Source of the DNA: Phycisphaerae bacterium
Lineage (GTDB): Bacteria > Planctomycetota > Phycisphaerae > Sedimentisphaerales > Anaerobacaceae
Assembly (NCBI GenBank): GCA_030601745.1
Contig: JAUWBI010000020.1
Location: 1-44,166, forward strand
Direction of reading: 5' to 3'
Length of the DNA: 44,166 nucleotides
Shown: in pieces, positions 14,797 through 22,613 of the stretch
Layout: each line of letters starts with the position of its first letter
How positions within the stretch are numbered: position 1 is the stretch's first letter
The notes under the pieces: generated by a model
Databases searched by the model: none
Seen by the model: only the letters and a program-made list of their open reading frames with translations
What the model was told of the DNA's origin: nothing
Translations under genes and position numbers: made by a program

Positions 14797-15225
14797 ATGG
14801 CTAATTTTAATAAAGTTTTGCTGATGGGTAATCTGACGCGTGACCCGCAGTTGTCGTACCTGCCCAGCCAGACCGCTGTGGTCGATTTCGGGCTGGCGGT
14901 GAACCGTAGATGGAAAAGCAGGGAAGGGGAAGATAGGGAGGAGACCTGCTTTATAGATTGCCGGGCATTTGGCAAAACTGCCGAAAATATTAATAAATAT
15001 CTGAGCAAGGGCAGACCCCTGTTTATTGAAGGCAGACTGACATTTAATAGTTGGACGGCTCAGGACGGTACGAGGCGCAGCAAGCACAGGGTTACAGTTG
15101 AAAACTTTCAGTTTCTTCCCGGCGGGCCTGGTGGGCGTGCCGGCCAGACTGAGGAGGGTGCAGGCGGAGTTCCCGCAGAGCAGGGTCCCGAGGAGCAGAC
15201 GGGCGCAGATGATATACCGTTTTGA
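14797..15225 (+). CDS. ssb: Single-stranded DNA-binding protein
   Basis: Coats single-stranded DNA in replication and repair. Residues 1-108 form the OB fold: NKVLLMGNLTRDPQL, FGLAVNRRWKS, FIDCRAFGKTAENI, KGRPLFIEGRLTF. A Gly/Glu-rich linker leads to the conserved acidic tip DDIPF, which recruits partner proteins. 142 residues. It lies between rpsF and rpsR, a common bacterial arrangement that couples expression to ribosomal proteins. Confidence 0.96.
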   Translation: MANFNKVLLMGNLTRDPQLSYLPSQTAVVDFGLAVNRRWKSREGEDREETCFIDCRAFGKTAENINKYLSKGRPLFIEGRLTFNSWTAQDGTRRSKHRVTVENFQFLPGGPGGRAGQTEEGAGGVPAEQGPEEQTGADDIPF

Positions 15226-15226
15226 A

Positions 15227-15352
15227 TTGGTGAGTGGTAATTGGTGAGTGGTAACTGGTGATTGGTAACTGGTGATTGGTAATTGGTGAGATGTAATTGG
15301 TAATGGGTGATTAGTGATTGGTAATTGGTGATTGGTAATTGGTGATTGGTAA
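15227..15352. repeat. 18-unit 7-nt tandem repeat (TTGGTGA/TTGGTAA)
   Basis: Eighteen heptamers in unbroken phase fill the ssb-rpsR spacer, largely alternating TTGGTGA with TTGGTAA, with variants GTGGTAA, CTGGTGA, GATGTAA, TGGGTGA and TTAGTGA. No stop-free coding reading is conserved. The same word recurs inverted at 27754-27777 and once at 42112. Confidence 0.85.
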
Positions 15353-15387
15353 TTATTCAGTTACCATTTAACCAGATAGGGTAAAAG

Positions 15388-15702
15388 ATGGGAACAATAC
15401 AGAGAAGAAGGGGGACCGGTTTAGCGATGGATAGCAAAATGGGAACCCGAAGGAATCAGGAACGAGTTGAGAGAAGAAAGCCGGGCTTTGTGGGTGTTCG
15501 TGAGCAGACGCAATGTCGTTTTTGCAGAAGAGGCATAAAATACGTTGACTACAAGGACGTCGAGACCCTGCAGAAGCTCTTAACCAATCGCGGCAAGATA
15601 TACTCCCGCAAGCGCAGCGGCAATTGTGCCGGCTGTCAAAGAAAGGCGAAAAAGGCAATTAAACGTGCCAGGTATATGGCACTATTGCCGTTTACTACGT
15701 AG
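15388..15702 (+). CDS. rpsR: 30S ribosomal protein bS18, zinc-binding (C+) form
   Basis: Binds with bS6 on the platform of the small subunit. IKYVDYKDVETLQKLLTNRGKIYSRKRSGNCAGCQRKAKKAIKRARYMALLPFT is the full bS18 fold (given here only in outline). Cys pairs in TQCRFC and GNCAGC make a zinc knuckle, marking the C+ version. The N-terminal ~35 residues are extra; part of them (SKMGT) is encoded by a half copy of palindromic element B (15434-15448). ATG 15388 has no clear Shine-Dalgarno site, and an inner ATG (15427) would drop 13 residues. Confidence 0.9.
   Translation: MGTIQRRRGTGLAMDSKMGTRRNQERVERRKPGFVGVREQTQCRFCRRGIKYVDYKDVETLQKLLTNRGKIYSRKRSGNCAGCQRKAKKAIKRARYMALLPFTT
15434..15448 (+). 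repeat. Half copy of palindromic element B inside rpsR
   Basis: GCAAAATGGGAACCC, identical to the right arm and tail of the intergenic element at 10520-10534. The left arm is missing. It encodes part of the non-conserved N terminus. Confidence 0.5.
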
Positions 15703-15712
15703 AGGGAAGGGA

Positions 15713-15742
15713 ATCAGGACATCAGGAAATCAGAATATCAGG
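15713..15742. repeat. 8-nt tandem repeat (ATCAGGAN) between rpsR and rplI
   Basis: ATCAGGAC, ATCAGGAA, ATCAGAAT, ATCAGG: period 8 rather than 7. It is followed by the inverted repeat that overlaps the rplI start. Confidence 0.55.
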
Positions 15743-15766
15743 TTGCCTGATAACCAGGGTGAGCTA

Positions 15767-15874
15767 TTCACCCCGTTAGAACTTTTATATAATGATGAAT
15801 AATGCAACATAAAAGGGTGGTATGATGCGAAAACGAGAATTTTCCAGCAAGGAAAGTACTTCTAACGGGGTGAA
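15767..15874. repeat. Palindromic element family C across the rplI start
   Basis: TTCACCCCGTTAGAA (15767-15781) and TTCTAACGGGGTGAA (15860-15874) are perfect 15-base inverted repeats 78 bases apart. The ATG start codons lie inside the loop and GTG 15870 lies in the right arm, so folding in the mRNA would affect initiation. The arms match those inside the GnnA-like gene (25006-25067) and the rplI 3' end. Confidence 0.7.
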
Positions 15875-16454
15875 GGTTTTACTTTGTCAGGATGTTAAAT
15901 CGCTCGGCTGGCTCGGAGATGTTGTCGAAGTCAAGACGGGGTATGCGAGGAACTATTTACTACCACAGGGTCTGGCGAAGCCCGCGACGGAGGGGAATTT
16001 GCGGGCCATAGCCAAGGAAAAGGCCCGGCGTGCAGGGCAGAGGATATCTCAGCGCAAGCGACTTGAAGAGGCGGCGGCAGCGGTGGAAGGGGCGGAGGCC
16101 GTTGTCGCAGCCAGGGCGAACGAGCAGGGTGTTTTGTTCGGCTCGGTTTCTGCCGCTGAGATTGCAGCCAATCTGCGACAGCTTGGATTTGAAGTCGCCG
16201 ATGGAGTAGTGCAGTTGCCGGAACATATAAAGCAGGTCGGGACGCATACCGTGACGCTGAAATTCGCCGATGATTTGACCGCTACGGTGAGTGTGATTAT
16301 TGTGGCGTCGGGCGCCACATCGACGGACGTCGCCGAAGGCGAAGATATTACGTCGGGGTCCCCGTCCCCGAAGGAGCCGCAGCAGGATGATGCAAACTCC
16401 GTTAGAACCCCACAGGAAAAGGTCTCTAACGGGGCAAAAACAGAGGACACTTAG
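15822..16454 (+). CDS. rplI: 50S ribosomal protein bL9
   Basis: Two-domain protein that extends from the L1 stalk base and limits frameshifting. VKVLLCQDVKSLGWLGDVVEVKTGYARNYLLPQGLA is the N-terminal RNA-binding domain (outlined only by position, residues 17-52); a long helix follows and then the C-terminal domain to about residue 165. The first 16 residues (MMRKREFSSKES...) are extra: normal bL9 starts at the MKVLL position, and GTG 15870 encodes exactly that residue. AAGGG (15813-15817) favours ATG 15825. The extra N terminus and the last ~40 residues coincide with palindromic element C copies at both gene ends. Confidence 0.93.
   Translation: MMRKREFSSKESTSNGVKVLLCQDVKSLGWLGDVVEVKTGYARNYLLPQGLAKPATEGNLRAIAKEKARRAGQRISQRKRLEEAAAAVEGAEAVVAARANEQGVLFGSVSAAEIAANLRQLGFEVADGVVQLPEHIKQVGTHTVTLKFADDLTATVSVIIVASGATSTDVAEGEDITSGSPSPKEPQQDDANSVRTPQEKVSNGAKTEDT
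16393..16438 (+). repeat. Palindromic element family C inside the rplI 3' end
   Basis: CCGTTAGA (16399-16406) pairs with TCTAACGG (16425-16432). The 38-base core (16397-16434) is flanked by CAAA on both sides (16393-16396, 16435-16438); 38+4 is 42 bases, fourteen codons, so the frame is preserved. It lies in the disordered bL9 tail. Confidence 0.6.
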
Positions 16455-16545
16455 GTTGGTGTCTCGTCGCTTGTGAATCGAGTAACGAATCACGAGATGC
16501 GATATTGTTGTCGGGTTGTTTCGTAGCTTTTAAGGGATAATCTAA

Positions 16546-18042
16546 ATGGCTCAACTTACCAAGGCAGGTAAAGATAAGGTTGGGACGGTCGAGTCGGTGG
16601 GGGCTGCTGCCGGTCCCGTACCAAACAGGCGTGAGTCCGGCTCATTTGGAGCAGGGTTGGCTGCTCGCAGTATGCCGGAGTCGTTAGCGGCTGAGGCGGC
16701 GGTATTAGGCTCGATGATAATCGACCCCGAATGTATCAGTGAGGTTGTCGAGCAGGTGACAACGGATGCCTTTTACCGAATCGAGAATCGCTATTTATTT
16801 GAGGCGATATTAGAGCTATACCAAAAGAACCCCTCTCAAAGGTTAAACAATGGAGAGCGGGGGACAGGTCTCGACCTGGTGCTGCTTCGCGATGAGCTTG
16901 AAAAGCGCAAGCAATTAGAGGAGGTCGGCGGAGTGGAATATCTTGCGAAGGTTGTGGATTCTGTGCCTTCGTCGGCAAATGTGAATTATTATGCCGGTAT
17001 TATCAAAGAGAAGATGCTGCTGCGTGAGATTATTGCCGCCGCCAGTGAGATTTTGGATGATGCATATAGCGAGGCCGGCGAGCCGAATGAGAAACTTGAC
17101 GAAGCGGAGCGCAAGATATTCGCCGTTACGGATAAAAAGATAACCGGTTCCGCTTCTTTGTTGAGGGACCTGGTTAGTCACACTTATGAGCTTATAGAGA
17201 AACGCGAGGGAAGTCACGTTACCGGCCTTGCGACCGGTTATCATGAGCTTGACGGGCTCTGCTGTGGTTTGCAGAACGGGGAAATGATAATCATTGCCGG
17301 AAGACCGAGTATGGGAAAGACCTCTCTGGCATTGAATATCGCCGAGTATATCGGCGCCGAATTGAGGATTCCGGTTGCGATATTTTCATTAGAGACGGGC
17401 AGGCAGCAGTTAGCTGAAAGGTTTCTGTGCAGTGGCAGCGAAATTGATGCCCAATTGGTCAGAAAAGGGATGCTCAGTACCGAGCATTACCAGAAGCTGG
17501 TTGAGGCCTGCGGAGCATTATCTGAAGCGCCGATTTATATCGATGATACCTCGACGCTGACTCCGCTGGAACTCCGCGCCAAGGCCAGGAGGCTTAAAAG
17601 CCGACACGATATCCGGTGTATTATAGTGGATTATTTGCAGTTAATGCATCTGGGTACGGGCAGGGTTGAGTCGCGTCAGCAGGAAATCACCACAATTTCA
17701 AGATATATCAAGTCCTTAGCGAGGGAGCTGAACGTCCCTGTGGTGGTTCTGAGCCAGTTGAATCGGGCTCCAGAGGGCAGGGAGGGGCACAAGCCGAGGA
17801 TGAGCGACCTGCGTGAGAGCGGCAGTATCGAGCAGGATGCCGATGTCGTGATGCTGCTTCACCGTGAAGATTACTACCATCGTGGTGACAAGGACTACCA
17901 GCAGGACAGTACGGCCGAGCTGATAATAGCTAAACAGCGCAACGGCCCGACCGGAGTTGTAGGGCTGATATTCAGGGAAAAATTTACGCGGTTTGAGAAC
18001 GCCTCTCACGTAGAAGCCGCCGCAGGCGGAGTGCCATTTTAA
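16546..18042 (+). CDS. dnaB: Replicative DNA helicase DnaB
   Basis: Hexameric 5'-3' helicase at the replication fork. The N-terminal helical domain starts at MPESLAAEAAVLGSMI (about residue 45) after a 44-residue Gly/Ala-rich leader; the RecA-like motor carries Walker A GRPSMGKTS (K258), PVAIFSLE, Walker B IIVDYLQLM, and SDLRESGSIEQDAD. There is no intein. Between YQKN and LDLVLLRDEL (about residues 95-108) sit around eleven extra residues (PSQRLNNGERG...) encoded by a palindromic insertion; the family has one or two residues there. The gene follows rplI, a frequent bacterial order. Confidence 0.96.
   Translation: MAQLTKAGKDKVGTVESVGAAAGPVPNRRESGSFGAGLAARSMPESLAAEAAVLGSMIIDPECISEVVEQVTTDAFYRIENRYLFEAILELYQKNPSQRLNNGERGTGLDLVLLRDELEKRKQLEEVGGVEYLAKVVDSVPSSANVNYYAGIIKEKMLLREIIAAASEILDDAYSEAGEPNEKLDEAERKIFAVTDKKITGSASLLRDLVSHTYELIEKREGSHVTGLATGYHELDGLCCGLQNGEMIIIAGRPSMGKTSLALNIAEYIGAELRIPVAIFSLETGRQQLAERFLCSGSEIDAQLVRKGMLSTEHYQKLVEACGALSEAPIYIDDTSTLTPLELRAKARRLKSRHDIRCIIVDYLQLMHLGTGRVESRQQEITTISRYIKSLARELNVPVVVLSQLNRAPEGREGHKPRMSDLRESGSIEQDADVVMLLHREDYYHRGDKDYQQDSTAELIIAKQRNGPTGVVGLIFREKFTRFENASHVEAAAGGVPF
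16830..16863 (+). repeat. Palindromic insertion in frame inside dnaB
   Basis: CCCCTCTC (16830-16837) pairs with GAGAG (16853-16857) and, after one bulged C, GGG; the loop is 15 bases. It encodes the extra residues in the DnaB N-terminal domain. No clear flanking direct repeat remains. Confidence 0.55.
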
Positions 18043-18043
18043 G

Positions 18044-18064
18044 ACAGAGGACAGATAACAGATA
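18044..18064. repeat. 7-nt tandem repeat (ACAGATA) between dnaB and bamA
   Basis: ACAGAGG, ACAGATA, ACAGATA, immediately after the dnaB stop codon, followed by the inverted ATCTGAC. Confidence 0.5.
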
Positions 18065-18091
18065 ATCTGACTTCTGAATTGAAAGGAAACA

Positions 18092-20458
18092 ATGAAAAAG
18101 GTTTGGTGTTTACCTGTGGCAGAGCTACTATTTGGGCTTTACTGTTTGCCATTGCTTGCAAATTCTGCTTTCTCTGCCAGTAATCAATTATCAACCCCGC
18201 CCCTCCGAGGGGCGGGGTCAATAAGCAGTATCCGGACAGCGGGTAACGTCAGTGTTAGCGATGCGCAGATTTTATCCAGGGTTCGCAGCAGGGTCGGCGA
18301 GTTGTTTGACCCGGCTACGGCGGCTGAAGATGCGAAACGCATAGCCAGGCTGCCCGGGGTCGAATATAGTTATTATAATACCGACGTCGTTGATAACAGG
18401 ATTCGGCTGACATTTGTCGTTGTTGAGAGAAATCTCGTCAGGTCGATTATTTTTGTCGGCAACCGTGCATATAGAACTAACGCTCTGCGGCAGAAACTGG
18501 GCTTTGAGACAGGCGATTACCTTGACCCAACCCTGGCCGAGGCCTATAGAAGAACCCTTGTTGAATTTTACCTGAAAAAAGGGTTTGCTTTTGTTCAAGT
18601 AGCACTGGACAGCGACCAGTTATCAGCGGGCAAGGTGATTTATACAATCGATGAGGGGCCGAGGGTCAGGATAGCGAAGGTTTCGTTCAGCGGCAATAGC
18701 GCCATAAAGACCGCGGCACTCAGGGGGGCCATAAAGACCAGGACAACGGAATGGTTTATTTGGCCGGCCTACTACGTTGAAGAGCGACCGGTTGAGGATG
18801 TGGCGAGACTGCAAAATATCTATCAAGCAAAAGGTTTTCTCGATGCCGGCATAACGGCAAGACGAGAATTCAGTGAAGATAAGCGCAAAGTCCGTATCAC
18901 TTTCGTGATTGACGAGGGGCCGGTCTATGCTATTGAGAGAATTGTTCTTGCAGGTAATGAACACTTCGATGAAAAACGGCTGCGGGTGGAATTAAAATCG
19001 GAGGAGGGGCAAATCTATAATGAGCGAAAGACCGGTTCGGATGTTAAGCGGCTGCTTAAGTTTTACCGCGAAAATGGCTTTATCGATGCGAAGATTGCAC
19101 AGAGGCGGAGGTTTGTGGCAAAAGGCAAGGTCAACGTTGAATTTGAAATAACTGAGGGGGAGCGTTTTCGAATCGGCCGGATTAATATAACCGGCAACGA
19201 ACAAACGCAAGATAAGGTTATCCGGCGGGTGCTGGATGAATATGACTTTCAGCCGGGTCGATGGTACAACGCTGATATAGCACGCGGGGACGGCAGCGGT
19301 TACCTGGAAAAACTCTTGCGAAGGACAGTATTGACTGAGGCGGCAACTATTACGCCCAGCGGCGAGGCGCCCGGCCAGAAGGATGCACAGGTAAGCATTA
19401 TTGAAGGCCAGACCGGGATGGTAATGGTGGGTGGCGGAGTGTCGAGCGACGTGGGCCTTATAGGACAGCTTGTTTTTGAGCAGAGGAATTTCGATATCAG
19501 TGATTGGCCGGAAAGCTTTGGTGAGTTTATCACCGGCAAGGCGTTCAAAGGTGCGGGACAGAGTTTAAGAATTGCGCTGCAGCCGGGTACGGAAGTTAGC
19601 GAATATTCGATTAATTTCACCGAGCCGTATTTTAAGGACAAGCCGATATCACTTAATGTGGCTGGCTTAGGCCGCGAGTGGGAGAGAGAATGCTACGACG
19701 AAGAAAGAACAAGAGGATACGTCGGGTTCGAGAGACGCTATAAAAATCGCTGGCGCAGGAGTATCGGCTTTAGAGTGGGAAATGTTGACGTTGACAGCAT
19801 CGATTTCGATGCTCCCAGGGAAATCAAAGATGTTAAAGGTGATACATTTCTTGCGGGAGTGAGATTTGGCATCGGAAGAGACCTTACCGATGACAGATTT
19901 AATCCGACCAAGGGCTATAGTTTTAATGCCGGTTACGAACAGGTCAGCGGCGACCATACGTTTGGAATATTGAGCGGAACTTACAGGCGGTACGGGATAC
20001 TTTATGAGGATTTGGCGGAGCGAAAAACTATTCTGTCGACGAAGCTGCTTGCAGCGACTGTATTAGGTGATGCGCCACCTTTTGAAAGGTTCTACGGCGG
20101 CGGTACGGGCACTTACGGCATAAGAGGTTTTGATTATCGTGGTGTAAGTACGAGAGGCCTGCAGACAAATGTCGCCAGCCCGAAGGAGAAAGAGCCGATA
20201 GGCAGCGACTGGATATTTTTGGCCAATGCCGAGGTAACTGTGCCTTTAGTAAGTGAAGAATTTGCGGCGTTGTTTTTTATTGACAGTGGAGCGATTGATT
20301 CGGGCAACTACCGCGCTTCGGTGGGGATAGGCATACAGATACTAATACCTCAGTGGTTTGGGCCTGTGCCGATGAGGATTGGAGTTGCCGCACCATTTTT
20401 GAAAGATGACGCTGACGATACCGAGGCCTTCTTTTTCTCTGTGGGACGGCTGTTTTAA
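18092..20458 (+). CDS. bamA: Outer-membrane protein assembly factor BamA
   Basis: Central insertase for outer-membrane beta-barrel proteins. Residues 1-30 are a signal peptide (MKKVWCLPVAELLFGLYCLPLLANSAFSA is a basic start, hydrophobic core and A-x-A-like end). POTRA-like repeats run from about 47 to 430, each with the GN motif (VGNRAY, FSGNSAI, LAGNEHF, ITGNEQT). The barrel follows, with YGIRGF near residue 675 (the conserved R-G-F of strand/loop 6), and ends in SVGRLF, a C-terminal aromatic beta-signal. Length 788 is normal. Residues ~35-43 (STPPLRGAG) come from a palindromic element inserted just after the signal peptide. It starts the envelope block with skp and the lpx genes. Confidence 0.95.
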   Translation: MKKVWCLPVAELLFGLYCLPLLANSAFSASNQLSTPPLRGAGSISSIRTAGNVSVSDAQILSRVRSRVGELFDPATAAEDAKRIARLPGVEYSYYNTDVVDNRIRLTFVVVERNLVRSIIFVGNRAYRTNALRQKLGFETGDYLDPTLAEAYRRTLVEFYLKKGFAFVQVALDSDQLSAGKVIYTIDEGPRVRIAKVSFSGNSAIKTAALRGAIKTRTTEWFIWPAYYVEERPVEDVARLQNIYQAKGFLDAGITARREFSEDKRKVRITFVIDEGPVYAIERIVLAGNEHFDEKRLRVELKSEEGQIYNERKTGSDVKRLLKFYRENGFIDAKIAQRRRFVAKGKVNVEFEITEGERFRIGRINITGNEQTQDKVIRRVLDEYDFQPGRWYNADIARGDGSGYLEKLLRRTVLTEAATITPSGEAPGQKDAQVSIIEGQTGMVMVGGGVSSDVGLIGQLVFEQRNFDISDWPESFGEFITGKAFKGAGQSLRIALQPGTEVSEYSINFTEPYFKDKPISLNVAGLGREWERECYDEERTRGYVGFERRYKNRWRRSIGFRVGNVDVDSIDFDAPREIKDVKGDTFLAGVRFGIGRDLTDDRFNPTKGYSFNAGYEQVSGDHTFGILSGTYRRYGILYEDLAERKTILSTKLLAATVLGDAPPFERFYGGGTGTYGIRGFDYRGVSTRGLQTNVASPKEKEPIGSDWIFLANAEVTVPLVSEEFAALFFIDSGAIDSGNYRASVGIGIQILIPQWFGPVPMRIGVAAPFLKDDADDTEAFFFSVGRLF
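18191..18221 (+). repeat. 23-bp palindromic element (family A) in frame inside bamA
   Basis: Arms ACCCCGCCCCTC (18194-18205) and GAGGGGCGGGGT (18207-18218) are perfectly complementary around one central C. The core (18195-18217) is flanked by TCAA on both sides (18191-18194, 18218-18221): 27 bases, nine codons. Same length and 20/23 identical to the element at 2540-2562. Confidence 0.75.
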
Positions 20459-20547
20459 TTTGCGGGTCTTCTCGGCAAGCAAAAAATTGTGGAATTCAAA
20501 AGTTTTTTGGCTTTTAGTCTTAAACATAAGGCGGGAAAGGGTAATTT

Positions 20548-21387
20548 ATGGATATTAAAAAACCGATTTGGCTTTATGTGTTGGTAGTGGTTTCGGTGAT
20601 TGTGCTGTGCTCGGTGCTTCTTTCTCGAATTGGAGGAAAAAACGCCGGGCCCGAGATGGAAGCTATAGCTGAACAGAATAAGAAACTTGCTGAGCAGGAC
20701 AGTAAACTTGCTGAGCAGGATAAGAAGCTTGCCGGGCAGGACAAGAGACTTACCGAACTGGAAAGGATAGCGAGGAAGATTGACGAAATACAGGCGCAGC
20801 TTAATACACGCAAGATAGACATCAAAGATTATGATATGTTACTGATAAAGGAGATGATCGAAAAGCAGGTAAAGCTCAATGTGAGAAGTGGGGACAGGCT
20901 TAAGATTGGTGTTGTCAGTGTTGAGAAAATCTTTCAGGATTGTAAGAGAAGTGTCAAGTACAGGGAAGAAGCTATTGCCGAACGGGACAGAGCTAATGCA
21001 GAATTGGGGAAGCTTAAGGCGGAGATTGACGCTGAGAAGGAGGGGCTCAAAACGTTGAAAGCCGGCAGCAGTGATTATATGGTGCTGATGAAAGAGGTCT
21101 TGACAAAACAGGCCAACCTGCAGGTTCAGCAAACGTTCTATGAGCAGCAGATGGCGTTAAAAGAACAGAAAATGGTCGAGGAGCTTTATAAAGATATTTT
21201 GCGGGAAACCAGCGAGGTTGCGAAACAAAAGGATTTGGATTTGGTGTTTGAAAGGAGTGAACCCGAGCTTTCTGCGCCGAGTGCCAAGGAGCTTACGGTG
21301 ACTATCAGTACTCATAAGCTGGTGTATAGCGGCGAGCTGTTAGATATTACCGATGAGGTGATGGCTCGGCTTGATTCGGAGGAATAG
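20548..21387 (+). CDS. OmpH/Skp-family periplasmic chaperone-like protein
   Basis: Skp holds unfolded outer-membrane proteins for BamA. Residues 7-27 are one hydrophobic helix, with no clear cleavage site, so the protein may be membrane-anchored. Residues ~39-70 are a heptad coiled coil with four near-identical LAEQDKK units (DNA period 21). The OmpH domain starts near residue 117 (RLKIGVVSVEKIFQDCKRSVKYREE) and runs through long charged helices to EVAKQKDLDLVFERSE. At 279 residues it is longer than Skp (about 160) because of the anchored coiled coil. It follows bamA and precedes lpxD, the usual bamA-skp-lpxD order. Confidence 0.85.
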   Translation: MDIKKPIWLYVLVVVSVIVLCSVLLSRIGGKNAGPEMEAIAEQNKKLAEQDSKLAEQDKKLAGQDKRLTELERIARKIDEIQAQLNTRKIDIKDYDMLLIKEMIEKQVKLNVRSGDRLKIGVVSVEKIFQDCKRSVKYREEAIAERDRANAELGKLKAEIDAEKEGLKTLKAGSSDYMVLMKEVLTKQANLQVQQTFYEQQMALKEQKMVEELYKDILRETSEVAKQKDLDLVFERSEPELSAPSAKELTVTISTHKLVYSGELLDITDEVMARLDSEE

Positions 21388-21393
21388 TTTTGA

Positions 21394-21435
21394 GTTATAA
21401 CTAAAAACTCGAAATCAAAAACTCAAGACTAAAAG
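21394..21435. repeat. 7-nt tandem repeat (CTNAAAN) between skp and lpxD, with conserved head
   Basis: GTTATAA, CTAAAAA, CTCGAAA, TCAAAAA, CTCAAGA, CTAAAAG. The preceding TAGTTTTG (21385-21392), overlapping the stop codon, and the GTTATAACTAA head are shared with the tract before the GnnA-like gene (24773-24816). Confidence 0.65.
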
Positions 21436-21440
21436 AATTT

Positions 21441-22514
21441 GTGATGCGATTGACAGTTGCACAATTGGCTGAGCGGATTGGCGCTGAGTTAGTCGGTGAT
21501 GGCTCCGGGCAGATAAGCGCTGTGGGGACGGTAGAGTCAGCCGGTGAGAATGACGTTACTTTTGTTATAGCCCCCAAACGCAATTACGTGCATTTGAAAA
21601 ACCTTACAGATGTCAGGCACATAGCGGGACTTGAGCAGTCGCGTGCCGGGGCGGTTATCGTTGCCAGGCGTATTGAGGGTTTGGCCAAGCCCCAATTGAT
21701 TGTTAAAGATGTTAATGCCGCCCTGATAGAAGCTTTAAATGTTTTTGGCCCCGCGTTGAAAGCTGCTGCCGAAGGGATTGACCCGACTGCGAAGGTTGCC
21801 GCCGATGCCAGGATAGCCAAGGGCGTTGCTGTCGGTGCGGGCGTAGTAATTGACGATAGGGTTGAAATCGGCGAAAACAGTGTAATCAGCAGTGGGTGCA
21901 AAATAGGCGAGAATTCGAAGGTTGGTAGAAATTGCCGTCTTGACAGTAACGTTGTTGTTTATCACAACTGCACAATCGGCAATAATGTGGTCATTCAGGC
22001 AAACAGCACAATCGGCTCGACCGGTTTCGGTTATTCATTTATCGATGGTGCCCACAGGCTTATCCCGCACAACGGCGGGGTCTCAATCGAGGACTTTGTC
22101 GAGATAGGGGCTAACTGCTGTATTGACAGGGCGAAATTTGGAAATACCATAATCGGGGCCGGGACAAAGATAGACAACCTCGTGCAAATTGCTCATAACG
22201 TAGTAATCGGAAAGGGCTGTCTGATAGCAAGCCTGGTCGGTATTTCCGGCAGTTGCAAGCTCGGCGACGGCGTTGTGTTGGCCGGACAGGTCGGCCTGGC
22301 GGATAATATAGAAATAGGAGCTGGTACAATAGTCGGAGCTCAATCCGGTGTGAACCACAATATAGCGGCCGGGCAACGAGTGCTTGGCTCACCGGCAATC
22401 GAAGGAAAAGAGGCGTTACAGGTATTTGTTTTGACGAAGCGTTTGCCGAAGCTGGTTGAGCAGTTAAAGCAGTTGAGTAAGAGGATAGAAGGACTTGAGA
22501 AGGCAAAAGATTAA
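21441..22514 (+). CDS. lpxD: UDP-3-O-acylglucosamine N-acyltransferase
   Basis: Third step of lipid A synthesis: N-acylates the LpxC product. The N-terminal domain ([18 protein letters not shown], about residues 3-105) binds the uridine; the left-handed beta-helix follows with many hexapeptide repeats. FSYSF-like [24 protein letters not shown] contains the catalytic His region, and IAHNVVIG is a second family mark. The C-terminal helix [20 protein letters not shown] is the ACP-binding part. 357 residues, usual length. Start is GTG 21441 or ATG 21444. The stop lies in a TTAACCGC inverted-repeat element. Confidence 0.95.
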   Translation: MMRLTVAQLAERIGAELVGDGSGQISAVGTVESAGENDVTFVIAPKRNYVHLKNLTDVRHIAGLEQSRAGAVIVARRIEGLAKPQLIVKDVNAALIEALNVFGPALKAAAEGIDPTAKVAADARIAKGVAVGAGVVIDDRVEIGENSVISSGCKIGENSKVGRNCRLDSNVVVYHNCTIGNNVVIQANSTIGSTGFGYSFIDGAHRLIPHNGGVSIEDFVEIGANCCIDRAKFGNTIIGAGTKIDNLVQIAHNVVIGKGCLIASLVGISGSCKLGDGVVLAGQVGLADNIEIGAGTIVGAQSGVNHNIAAGQRVLGSPAIEGKEALQVFVLTKRLPKLVEQLKQLSKRIEGLEKAKD

Positions 22515-22580
22515 CCGCGGATAATTCCGAGAGCGCAGAGAAGGAATTATTGAAAATAATCTTAGCGGTCTCTGCGGTAA
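22511..22580. repeat. Inverted-repeat spacer element (TTAACCGC...GCGGTAA), copy 2
   Basis: Starts TTAACCGC (22511-22518), which includes the lpxD stop, and ends CTCTGCGGTAA (22570-22580). Nested ATAATTCC (22521-22528)/GGAATTAT (22543-22550) is a perfect 8-bp stem. Related to 11816-11918. Confidence 0.6.
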
Positions 22581-22613
22581 AAAAGATGCGAGTTGAGCGG
22601 TGAAGACGAAAAA

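Noticed and set aside
20660-20765. 21-nt tandem repeat in the Skp-like gene as a mobile repeat
   Set aside because: It encodes a regular seven-residue coiled-coil heptad; protein structure explains it.
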